64,000 bases of DNA from Actinospineispora spinosispora DSM 44797 (GTDB taxonomy: Bacteria; Actinomycetota; Actinomycetes; Mycobacteriales; Pseudonocardiaceae). The position numbers and the translations under genes were made by a program. The stretch's first letter is position 1. Each line of letters opens with the position of its first letter. Shown piece after piece: positions 45,301-49,243 of the stretch. Location of the stretch: assembly GCF_000429025.1 (NCBI RefSeq), contig NZ_AUBB01000020.1, forward strand, positions 124,001 to 188,000, given 5' to 3'. Below the pieces are notes generated by a model. That model ran no database searches. It was not told the DNA's origin and worked only from the letters and a program-made list of their open reading frames with translations.

Positions 45301-48300
45301 ACGAGAACAGCACGAAGGCGTCCAGGTCCAGACCGGCTGTCAGCTCGTCCAGGTGTGTGGCTCCGGTGACCTTCGCGTCCAGGGTCATGGCCAGGCCGGC
45401 TACGCCGGTGTCCGAGAGGGGCAGCAGCTCGACCGCGGTCGCCCCATGGATCACGGTCGACAGTGCCGGTCCACGCCGATCGATCCAGGCCAGCAGGCCG
45501 GCGACCGCGTCACGCTCGGTCACGTCACAGGCCACCAGGCTGACCGAGGTTCCGGCGGCGGCCATCGCCGCGACCGCGGCGGGCGCCTGAGGGATCATCG
45601 GTCCCCGCCGGCTGACCAGTGTCACGTGCGGGGCGCCGACGTCGGCGAGCCAGCCGGCCAGGTGCGGGCCGACCGCGCCACTCGCGCCGGTCACCAACAC
45701 GGTGCCCCGGGGACGCCAGGTGCCGGTCGCGCGCGGTGGCTCGGTGTGCACCAGGCGCCGGCCGACGATCCCGGCCGGGCGGAGGGCCACCTGGTCCTCA
45801 CCACAGCCGGCCAGTACCGCACCGAGCCGGCTCGCGGCCACGGCGTCGAGCGAGGGCGGCAGATCGAGCAGGCCACCCCACCGGTCCGGGTGTTCGAGGC
45901 CGGCGACGCGGCCCAGTCCCCAGACCTGCGCCTGGGCCGGGCTGATCGGCAGCTCGCCGGGTGTCGTGGCGACCGCACCGGAGGTCAGTACCCACAGCGG
46001 CGCCTCGATGCCGGTCTGGCCGAGCGCCTGGACCAGGCCCAACGTGCCGGCCAGCCCACTGGTCACCATCGGCCGGTCGGACAGCGGGGTCTCGTTGAGC
46101 GCCAGCAGCGACACGACGCCGGCGACGGCCGGAGCCTGCCCCGACCGCTCCAGGACGTCGGTGATCACGGCGGCGAGCGTCATCCGGTCGACCGAGCCGG
46201 GTGGTACCTCGGCGAGAAGCACCTCCGCGCCGCACTCGGTCAGACTCGCCACGCACGCGGCGAGCAGCTCCGCCCCCTGCCCACCGGCCGGAGCCACCAG
46301 GAGCCACGTCCCGCGCAGAACGGCCGGGGCCGGGTCGGGCACCGCCGCCCAGGAGACCCGGTAGCGCCAGCCCCGCTCAGGGTCGTCCTCACCCGCACCG
46401 TCGAGCACCGGCGCCGGGGACGCCCAGAAGTGCTCACGCTGGAATGCGTAGGTCGGCAGGTCGACTCGCTGACCGGCCGGCAGCACCGTCGACCAGTCGA
46501 CGGTCACACCGTGGACGTGAGCCTCGGCCAGCGCGGCCAGTAGCCGCGCCGGACCGCCGTCGTCCCGGCGCAGCGTCCCGCACACCACCGGCGCCGAGCC
46601 GTCTGCGTGCTCGTCGCCGTCGAGAGCTTCGAGGGTGCCGGCGATCGCTGTGGTCAGCACCGGGTGGCCGGAGGCCTCGACGAACACACTGTGCCGCGCC
46701 CGGCGGAGTGCCTCGACGGCGCGGGAGAACCGCACGGGCGCCCGGAGGCTCGCGTACCAGTACTCGGGGCCGAGCTCGGGGCCGGCCAGCATCTCGCCGG
46801 TCATCGCCGACACCATCGGCACCCGGGCCGGGCGCGCGTCGATCCCGGCCAGCCGGTCGAGGATCTCCTCCCGCAGCTGGTCGACCTGCGGGCCGTGCGA
46901 GGCGTAGTCGACCGGCAGTAACCGCGTCCGCACTCCGTCGCGCTCACACCCGGCCTGGATCTCCCGCAGGGCTTCCCCGGTGCCCGACACGACGGTCGCT
47001 TCCGGGCCGTTCACCGCCGCCACCGACACCGACTCGGCCCACGGCCGCACCCGGGTGGCTACCGTCGCCTCCGGCTCCGCGATCGACAACATGCCGCCCC
47101 GGCCGGACAGCGCGAGCAGCGCCCGGCTGCGCAGCGCCACCACCTTCGCCGCATCCTCCAGCGACAGGATCCCCGCCACCACCGCCGCGGCGATCTCACC
47201 CTGCGAATGCCCCACCACCGCATCCGGACGCACCCCGGCCGCCTGCCACACCGCCGCAAGCGACACCATCACCGCCCACAACACCGGCTGCACCACATCC
47301 ACGCGCTCGAACCCGGGCGCGTCGTCCCCACCAGCCAGCACATCGTCCAACGACCAGTCCACGAACGGGTCCAGGGCCTGCCCGCACTCCGCCAACCGAG
47401 CCGCGAACACCGGGCTGGACGCCGCCAGCTCCCAGCCCATCCCGACCCACTGCGAACCTTGGCCCGGGAACACGAACACCACCCGGCCCCGGCTCGCCCG
47501 CATCGTCCCGCTGACGACGCCACCGGCGGGCAGGTCCGCCGCCAACGCGGTCAGCCCCGACAGGAAGTCGTCGCGGTGGGCGCCCAGCACCACGGCCCGG
47601 TGTTCGAACGTCGACCGTGTCGTCGCCAACGACCACCCGATGTCCGTGAGCTCCGGGCCGGCCCCGTTCCCGCGGCTCCGGACGAACCCGGCCAACCGGT
47701 CTGCCTGCTCCCGCAGGCCGGGCGCGGTCCGCGCCGACACCAACCACGCCGTGCCTTCGGACAGCACCGGTAGTGCCCGCCCGCCGCTGTCCTCGGGCGA
47801 CCGGGGGCTCTCGGCCGACTCACTGTCCGCGGCGCCGTCCGAGGGTGCCTCCTGGACGATGACATGGACGTTCGTGCCGCTGACCCCGAACGCCGAGACG
47901 CCCGCCCTCCGGGGTGCCTCGGACCTCGGCCACGACACCGCCTCGGTCAGCAGGCGGACGTCGCCCGCCGACCAGTCGACCTCAGGTGTGGGTACGTCGA
48001 CGTGCAGGGTGGGCGGCAGCAGATCGTGCCGCAGTGCCAGCACCATCTTGATGATCCCGGCCGCCCCGGCCGCCGCCTGGGTGTGCCCGAGGTTCGACTT
48101 GACCGAGCCCAGCCACAGCGGGCGACCCTCCGGCCGGTGCTGACCGTAGGTGGCCAGCAGCGCCTGTGCCTCGATCGGGTCACCGAGGCGGGTGCCGGTG
48201 CCGTGCGCCTCCACCACGTCCACCTGGTCGGCCCTGACCCGCGCGTCGGTCAGCGCGGCGTGGATCAGACGCTGTTGTGAGGGCCCGTTCGGCGCGGTCA

Positions 48301-49216
48301 GACCGTTGCTGGCGCCGTCCTGGTTCACCGAGGTGCCGGCGATCAACGCCAGCACCGGGTGGCCGTTGCGGCGCGCGTCCGAGGCCCGTTCCAGGACGAG
48401 CAGCCCGGCGCCTTCGCCCCACCCCATACCGTCCGCGGCGCCGGCGAAGGGCTTGCTGCGGCCGTCCCCCGCCACGCTCTGCTGCTTGGCGAACTCCGCG
48501 AACACCCCGGGGGTGATCATGACGGCGACGCCGCCGGCCAGCGCGAGCGCGCAGTCGCCGGAGCGCAGGGCCTGCGCGGCCAGGTGCAGGGCGACGAGCG
48601 CGGACGAGCACGCCGTGTCGATGGTCAGCGCCGGGCCCTCGAGCCCGAGGGTGTAGGCCAGCCGACCCGAGATCATCGCGGTCTGCGTCCCGGTCAGCAG
48701 GTAGCCCTCCGAACCGCTCTCCACCTGGGCCAGGCCCTCGCCGTACCCGTCGGAGCTGGCGCCGACGAACACCCCGGTGGAGGAACCGCGCAGGGTCCGC
48801 GGGTCGATCCGCGCCCGCTCGATCGACTCCCATGCGACTTCCAGCACCATCCGTTGCTGGGGGTCCATCGCCAGCGCCTCGCGGGGGCTGATCCCGAAGA
48901 ACCCGGCGTCGAACCGTGCGGCATCGTGCACAAAACCGCCTTGAAAGGCGAACTCGCTCGCGCTGTCCCGGTGCAGGCGCCGCAGTGCGTCCCAGCCGCG
49001 GTCGGTCGGGAAACCACCGACCGCGTCGGTGCCGGACGCCACGAGGTCCCAGAAGCTCTCCACGTCCCGGACACCACCGGGGAACCGGCAGCCCATACCG
49101 ACGATCGCGATCGGTTCCTGCTCGGCCGCCTCCAGCTGGCGCAGCCGGTTGCGGGTCTCCTGAAGCTCGGCCGTAGCCCTCTTGAGGTAGTCAAAGAGCT
49201 TCTCTTGGCTATCCAT
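30359..49216 (-). CDS. Modular type I PKS gene 3 (6285 aa): four KS-AT-KR-ACP modules
   Basis: The start ATG at 49216 gives the docking coiled coil MDSQEKLFDYLKRATAELQ. Active sites by residue: module 1 KS Cys203, AT Ser671, KR Tyr1319, ACP Ser1495; module 2 Cys1726, Ser2178, Tyr2878, Ser3049; module 3 Cys3277, Ser3745, Tyr4437, Ser4616; module 4 Cys4847, Ser5302, Tyr5992, Ser6163. The C-terminal docking tail (about 6200-6285) contains EMFDFVEKEL. None of the modules has a DH or ER; each has a short dimerisation element between AT and KR (for example FWSAVEAGDLDGL). All four ATs are methylmalonyl-type. KR types alternate A2, A1, A2, A1, and modules 1-2 and 3-4 look like two copies of one two-module unit. 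The product of this subunit is a four-propionate polyol segment. The stop is TAG at 30359-30361. Confidence 0.97.
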   Translation of the reverse strand: MDSQEKLFDYLKRATAELQETRNRLRQLEAAEQEPIAIVGMGCRFPGGVRDVESFWDLVASGTDAVGGFPTDRGWDALRRLHRDSASEFAFQGGFVHDAARFDAGFFGISPREALAMDPQQRMVLEVAWESIERARIDPRTLRGSSTGVFVGASSDGYGEGLAQVESGSEGYLLTGTQTAMISGRLAYTLGLEGPALTIDTACSSALVALHLAAQALRSGDCALALAGGVAVMITPGVFAEFAKQQSVAGDGRSKPFAGAADGMGWGEGAGLLVLERASDARRNGHPVLALIAGTSVNQDGASNGLTAPNGPSQQRLIHAALTDARVRADQVDVVEAHGTGTRLGDPIEAQALLATYGQHRPEGRPLWLGSVKSNLGHTQAAAGAAGIIKMVLALRHDLLPPTLHVDVPTPEVDWSAGDVRLLTEAVSWPRSEAPRRAGVSAFGVSGTNVHVIVQEAPSDGAADSESAESPRSPEDSGGRALPVLSEGTAWLVSARTAPGLREQADRLAGFVRSRGNGAGPELTDIGWSLATTRSTFEHRAVVLGAHRDDFLSGLTALAADLPAGGVVSGTMRASRGRVVFVFPGQGSQWVGMGWELAASSPVFAARLAECGQALDPFVDWSLDDVLAGGDDAPGFERVDVVQPVLWAVMVSLAAVWQAAGVRPDAVVGHSQGEIAAAVVAGILSLEDAAKVVALRSRALLALSGRGGMLSIAEPEATVATRVRPWAESVSVAAVNGPEATVVSGTGEALREIQAGCERDGVRTRLLPVDYASHGPQVDQLREEILDRLAGIDARPARVPMVSAMTGEMLAGPELGPEYWYASLRAPVRFSRAVEALRRARHSVFVEASGHPVLTTAIAGTLEALDGDEHADGSAPVVCGTLRRDDGGPARLLAALAEAHVHGVTVDWSTVLPAGQRVDLPTYAFQREHFWASPAPVLDGAGEDDPERGWRYRVSWAAVPDPAPAVLRGTWLLVAPAGGQGAELLAACVASLTECGAEVLLAEVPPGSVDRMTLAAVITDVLERSGQAPAVAGVVSLLALNETPLSDRPMVTSGLAGTLGLVQALGQTGIEAPLWVLTSGAVATTPGELPISPAQAQVWGLGRVAGLEHPDRWGGLLDLPPSLDAVAASRLGAVLAGCGEDQVALRPAGIVGRRLVHTEPPRATGTWRPRGTVLVTGASGAVGPHLAGWLADVGAPHVTLVSRRGPMIPQAPAAVAAMAAAGTSVSLVACDVTERDAVAGLLAWIDRRGPALSTVIHGATAVELLPLSDTGVAGLAMTLDAKVTGATHLDELTAGLDLDAFVLFSSIAAIWGVGEHGAYAAANAHLDALAENRRARGLPATSVAWGVWNTGQDSDGLDRALSVIPERLRRQGLRLLEPARALAALGQALADDETVLSVADVDWPRFAAVFNAKRSWPLLADIPEAQDAGAGPTGPATVTSGAAVELVGRLVGATPGQRERIVADLVRAHAAAVLGHTSSAAVEPGRAFRDMGFDSLTAVELRGRLNEATGLRLPSTVVFDYPSPVMLARQIIGQLLGTQTVASAASRAVPVSGTDPVVIVGMGCRFPGGVDGPEALWELLAEGGDAIGGFPADRGWDIAGLPGGDSASAADLATGAGGFVGGAADFDPAFFRISPREALAMDPQQRLLLETSWEALEHAGLDPESLRGSLTGVFVGGASSGYSGQAGFDNDSAGHLITGNVTSVISGRVSYTLGLEGPAVTVDTACSSALVSTHLAAQALRAGECDLALAGGVMVIADPAEFVGFSQQGALAADGRCKAFSADADGMGLSEGAGMVVLERLSDARRNGHPVLAVVAGSAVNQDGASNGLSAPNGPSQQRVIRAALANAGLEPADVDAVEAHGTGTRLGDPIEAQALLATYGQGRPENRPLWLGSVKSNIGHAQHAAGAAGILKMVLALRHGRLPATLHADVASPSVDWSVGDVQLLTEPRDWSANGRPRRAGVSSFGISGTNAHLILEEPPADPPTEDPAARVPVLPDITAWLVSGQTASGLVTQVRRLTDHLAARPELDRVDVGWSLATTRSMFEHRAVVTGATAEELLDGLRALAADDPAPGVVTGTAGGSGPVVFVFPGQGSQWVGMGRELAETSPVFAARLSECGTALAPFVDWSLDEVLAGADGAPGFDRVDVVQPVLWAVMVSLAAVWRAAGVRPDAVVGHSQGEIAAAVVAGILSLEDAAKVVALRSRALLALSGRGGMLSIAEPVGAVRDRITALPGQVSMAAVNGPAATVVSGDLDALAEVLAGCERDGVRARLLPVDYASHGPQVDQLREEILRLLAGIEPRPGRLPMVSAMTGEYLTGPELGAEYWYGSLRATVEFSRAVEVLGSDGYGVFVETSAHPVLTAAITDTLEALPSEDGSEVSRRTPVVTGTLRRDDGGPARLMTSLAEAHVRGVAVDWAAVLPVGRRVELPTYAFQRQRYWPEPTSAARRDADARATQGENAFWSAVTEGDVDSAAETLAVDGDRLRELLPALAAWRRRDQGESAVADWRYRITWRSLPPLGSATLSGTWLVVTPTGAPYETVTAECHRALTGRGACVQVVVIAADELSRLALRDRIARSLDMLGDGPAVSGIVSLLALDVSPLDDASIVARGLAGTMGLVQALGDVEVDVPLWVLTVGAVAAVAGEVPVGPVPAQSWALGRVAALEHPDRWGGLVDLPPTWDARTADRLASVLAGCGEDQVAIRAGGVLARRLVRAPRSKRTALTWSPGGSVLVTGGTGGVGGHLARWLADRGTRRIVLVSRSGPGARGAAALAAEVAGAGTAVAVLAGDVGDRAQTAGLLTWIDENGPALSSVMHAAGAGIGGPLDTTVPADLAEVLRAKAGGAGHLDELTSDRALDAFVVFSSGASAWGSARLSGYAAANAALDALVEDRRGRGLAGTSVAWGLWGGGGMVGGMAAEVLRRLGLREMDPGLAIGALAAVLDAGEDLVTVADVDWDRFAAIFTVHRPSPLLAELPEARRALAVPPPAGEGTPGEARTELGRRLSGLAPVEQERLLTDLVRAQVAAVLGHTSPDAVSADRPFKDLGFDSITAVDLRGRLNTATGLTLPATLVFDYPTPADAVRFLRAELLGILATPSVPVTVRTFADDPIAIVGMGCRFPGGVREPEELWDLLVAGTDAISGFPTDRGWDSDGLYAGVDAEASTTRVGGFIYDAAEFDPGFFGISPREALTMDPQQRLLLETAWEAVERAGISPASLKGSATGVFAGAGFGGYGLGLSEEAGTEGYQLIGSLTSVISGRVSYTLGLEGPAVTVDTACSSSLVAIHLACQALRAGECSMALAGGVAVMASPGAFAEFSHQQGMAFDGRCKAFAADADGIGWGEGAGMLVLERLSDARRNGHRVLAVIAGSAMNQDGASNGLTAPNGPSQQRVIRNALASAGLRTDEVDVVEAHGTGTVLGDPIEAQALLATYGQDRPENQPLWLGSVKSNIGHTQTAAGVAGIIKMVLALGHEQLPRTLHAQQPSPHVDWSAGDVQLLTEPVDWPANGRPRRAGVSAFGVSGTNVHTILEEAPPVPSEGIEPSAEDPADRDGTGAGLPVLTGTTTAWLVSARGGAALAAQAGRLTEFVGARADLDVARVAWSLVSTRSVFEHRAVVTGAGRAELLSGMASVAAGEPSAGAVTGAVRPGGGPDRVVFVFPGQGSQWVGMGRELAASSPVFAARLAECEQALAPFVDWSLDDVLAGREGAPGFDRVDVVQPALWAVMVSLAAVWQAAGVRPDAVLGHSQGEIAAAVVAGILSLEDAAKVVALRSRALLALSGRGGMLSVAEPVGAVRDRITALPGQVSMAAVNGPAATVVSGDLDALAEVLAGCERDGVRARLLPVDYASHGPQVDRLREEILGLLAGIEPRAGRLPMVSAMTGEYLAGPELGAEYWYASLRATVEFSRAVEVLGRSGYGVFVETSPHPVLTTPVTATLEDLADSEATDGPSPIVAGTLRRDDGGPARLLASLAEVHVRGVQVDWPAVVPAEPWVELPTYVFQRQRYWPKPTPAAVDGGGASPGEDRFWSAVEAGDLDGLSRTLSVDGTTLRDVMPALASWRQREQHDSLTADWRYRIAWTPLREPGPAVLSGRWLVVVPATLADDDLAAAVERTLTGRGADVVRVELPATDPDRLSLAARLDDALGSTPPAGVLSLLGLDETALASRPLVPTGVAGTLALLQALGDAGMNAPLWAVTRGAVSTGDGDVLASPVQAQVWGLGRTAGVEHPDRWGGLVDLPPVPDERAMTRLVGVLADGGEDQVAIRPGGLLARRLARAARRRHDRGTWVPRGTVLLTGASGAIGPDLAAWLAGCGVPHAVLSSRGGPGTRGAAALAARLAEAGSAVTMVACDVTERASVAGLLAWIDRHGPALCAVIHGAVAVELTTLDRTEVDHLALTLGAKVDGARHLDELTADRELDAFVLFSSIAATWGVGEHGAYAAANAHLDALAENRRARGLPATSVAWGVWSSGGRFEESNTEADRALSLIPERLRRQGLRLLDPVRALDVLGQVLADDETVLSVADVDWPRFSAVFNAARSWPLLAEIPEARQVATDAMVPVVASGDGAALLERLVGVPPAQRERIVTELVSGHAAAVLGHGSAEDVEAARAFRDMGFDSLTAVDLRGRLNQATGLQLASTVVFDYPSPVMLARRIVAQLMGGQPSETAASRVTPVSATDPVVVVGMGCRFPGEVDSPEAFWRLLSTGGDAIGGFPTDRGWDVAALLDGAPGTAGASATGEGGFVSGAADFDPAFFRISPREALAMDPQQRLLLETSWEALEHAGLDPESLRGSLTGVFAGAAGSGYAGQSGFDDDSAGHLVTGNVTSVISGRVSYTLGLEGPAVTVDTACSSALVSLHLAAQALRAGECDLALAGGVMVIADPAEFVGFSRQGALAADGRCRAFSAEADGMGLAEGAGMVVLERLSDARRNGHSVLAVVAGSAVNQDGASNGLSAPNGPSQQRVIRAALASAGLEPADVDAVEAHGTGTRLGDPIEAQALLATYGQGRPEGRPLWLGSVKSNIGHAQQAAGAAGVIKMVLALRHGLLPATLHAGTASPRVDWSAGDVELLAEPIEWTANGRPRRAGVSAFGISGTNAHLILEEPPADDEQPADSASTEPAPVLSNASAWLVSSQSRTGLLEQTRRLTDHLTSHPELEPTDVAWSLATTRSTFEHRAVVTGTTGDDLLAGLRALAASRAAPSVVTGVAGGAAPLVFVFPGQGSQWPGMGRELAESSPFFAARLAECGRALAPYVDWSLVDVLAGREGAPEFDRVDVVQPALWAVMVSLAAVWQAAGVVPDAVVGHSQGEIAAAVVAGILSLEDAAKVVALRSQALTALSGRGGMLSVAESVDAVSDRIAPWADQVAVAAVNGPAATVVSGDPGALAEVLAGCEHDGVRARMLPVDYASHGPQVDDIRDDVLRLLGAVTPRPALIPMVSAMTGEYLSGPELDAEYWYASLRATVQFSRATEVLGRDGYGVYIETSAHPVLTGAITDTLERRRQESGGAAREPVVTGTLRRDDGGPARVLASLAEAHAHGVAVDWSSVLPAGRRIELPTYAFQRERYWPQPTGAAATTVPAAERGFWAAVQDGDLAGLSHTLDVDERHLHEVLPALAAWRRRESGASTVDDWRYRITWRSLPPLAAAALSGGWLVVVPAGAADHSPVDDCVEALTDRGARVWLVEIGPGEYDRQSLRRRLTAAAGECGDRPSGIVSLLALDESLAEGSPVLATGLVATMGLVQALGDAEISAPLWVLTSGAVAAVAGEVPVSPLPAQTWAFGRVAALEHPDRWGGLIDLPPVWDARTADRLTSVLAGRGEDQVAVRSGGALGRRLVRAPRVAGKGWKPGGSVLVTGGTGGVGGHVARWLTRREVSRLVLSSRSGPAAPGVATLAAELAGAGTTVAVLAGDIGRREEVAALVRWIGTTGPGLSSVMHAAGAGLGGAIDGMSPADLVEVMQAKVGGAHYLDEVTADLALDAFVAFSSGAAAWGSTQLSGYAAANAALDALVEDRRARGLAGTSVAWGLWGGGGMGEGLAGETLQRLGLREMDPEPAVAALAGVLDAGEDLVAVSDIDWARFAPIFTVQRPSPLLADLDEAQRALGEIDTPDADNAEPDGAVLTQRLAGLGRAEQDRVLTDLVRTEAGAVLGYGSADAVPADRPFKDLGFDSITAVDLRSRLNAATGLRLPATLVFDYPTPAALADHIRATAGNEQTDYAIAVAELKKLQAVLSRSTWNSEERFDITSRLESIGQELRAHLNGDDPETDHELESATDDEMFDFVEKELRAADFD
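30600..35210 (-). other. PKS module m7: KS-AT(methylmalonyl)-KR(A1)-ACP
   Basis: KS has FFRISPREA and FSRQGALA; Cys codon 34676-34678. AT GHSQGE near 33300-33320, YASH near 32998-33018. KR: TGGTGGVG near 31648-31676, Tyr codon 31241-31243 in WGSTQLSGY, A1. ACP GFDSITAVDL, Ser at 30728-30730, directly followed by the gene 3 docking tail. Closest in the window to m5 and m9. Confidence 0.9.
35633..35898 (-). repeat. KR C-terminal tract of m6, near-identical to m8
   Basis: Partner of 25915-26180; the differences cluster in a few short spots rather than being spread evenly. Confidence 0.8.
37699..37989 (-). repeat. AT core tract of m6, near-identical to m5
   Basis: Aligns without gaps to 42400-42690 (offset 4701) with only a handful of differences seen. 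It runs from near YASH to GHSQGE, the AT core that includes both specificity motifs. Confidence 0.8.
39562..39893 (-). repeat. KS 5'-end tract of m6, near-identical to m8
   Basis: Partner of the tract at 29898-30229. The partner copy follows a gene start while this one is internal to a gene, so a gene break lies within an otherwise regular repeat. Confidence 0.85.
39930..44560 (-). other. PKS module m5: KS-AT(methylmalonyl)-KR(A1)-ACP
   Basis: KS has FFRISPREA where most KSs here have FFGISPREA; Cys codon 44039-44041. AT GHSQGE near 42674-42692, YASH near 42372-42390. KR: TGGTGGVG near 40990-41020, Tyr codon 40582-40584 in WGSARLSGY, Trp at minus 8 and Leu at minus 3, so A1. ACP GFDSITAVDL, Ser at 40070-40072. 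The AT is almost identical at DNA level with the AT of the next module over about 290 bp. Confidence 0.9.
42400..42690 (-). repeat. AT core tract of m5, near-identical to m6
   Basis: Partner of 37699-37989. m5 and m6 belong to different positions of the two-module repeat, so this match is not explained by the pair duplication alone and suggests local conversion. Confidence 0.8.
44610..49120 (-). other. PKS module m4: KS-AT(methylmalonyl)-KR(A2)-ACP
   Basis: KS Cys codon 48608-48610; this KS is of its own type (the segment after RGW reads DALRRLHRDSASEF). AT GHSQGE near 47194-47212, YASH in 46890-46910. KR: cofactor site TGASGAVG near 45666-45698 instead of TGGTG, IHGATAVEL in place of the usual HxAG; Tyr codon 45260-45262 in WGVGEHGAY, with Trp at minus 8 and His at minus 3, the A2 fingerprint (L-hydroxyl with epimerised alpha-methyl). 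Ser, Tyr and Asn of the catalytic set are present. ACP GFDSLTAVEL, Ser at 44732-44734. Confidence 0.9.
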
Positions 49217-49222
49217 GACGGA

Positions 49223-49228
49223 CTCCCT
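49223..49228 (-). promoter_or_regulatory. Shine-Dalgarno of PKS gene 3
   Basis: AGGGAG, 6 nt before the ATG at 49214-49216, in a 27-nt gap after the TGA of gene 2. The short gap and strong site fit translation within one polycistronic message. Confidence 0.8.
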
Positions 49229-49243
49229 GGAGCGATCAGCAGG

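Noticed and set aside
39362..46543. A 2393-codon open frame on the plus strand
   Set aside because: It lies fully antisense to modules m4-m6 of gene 3. Its translation is a low-complexity string rich in Arg, Gly, Pro and His with no domain motifs, as expected when the minus-strand codons nearly always end in G or C.
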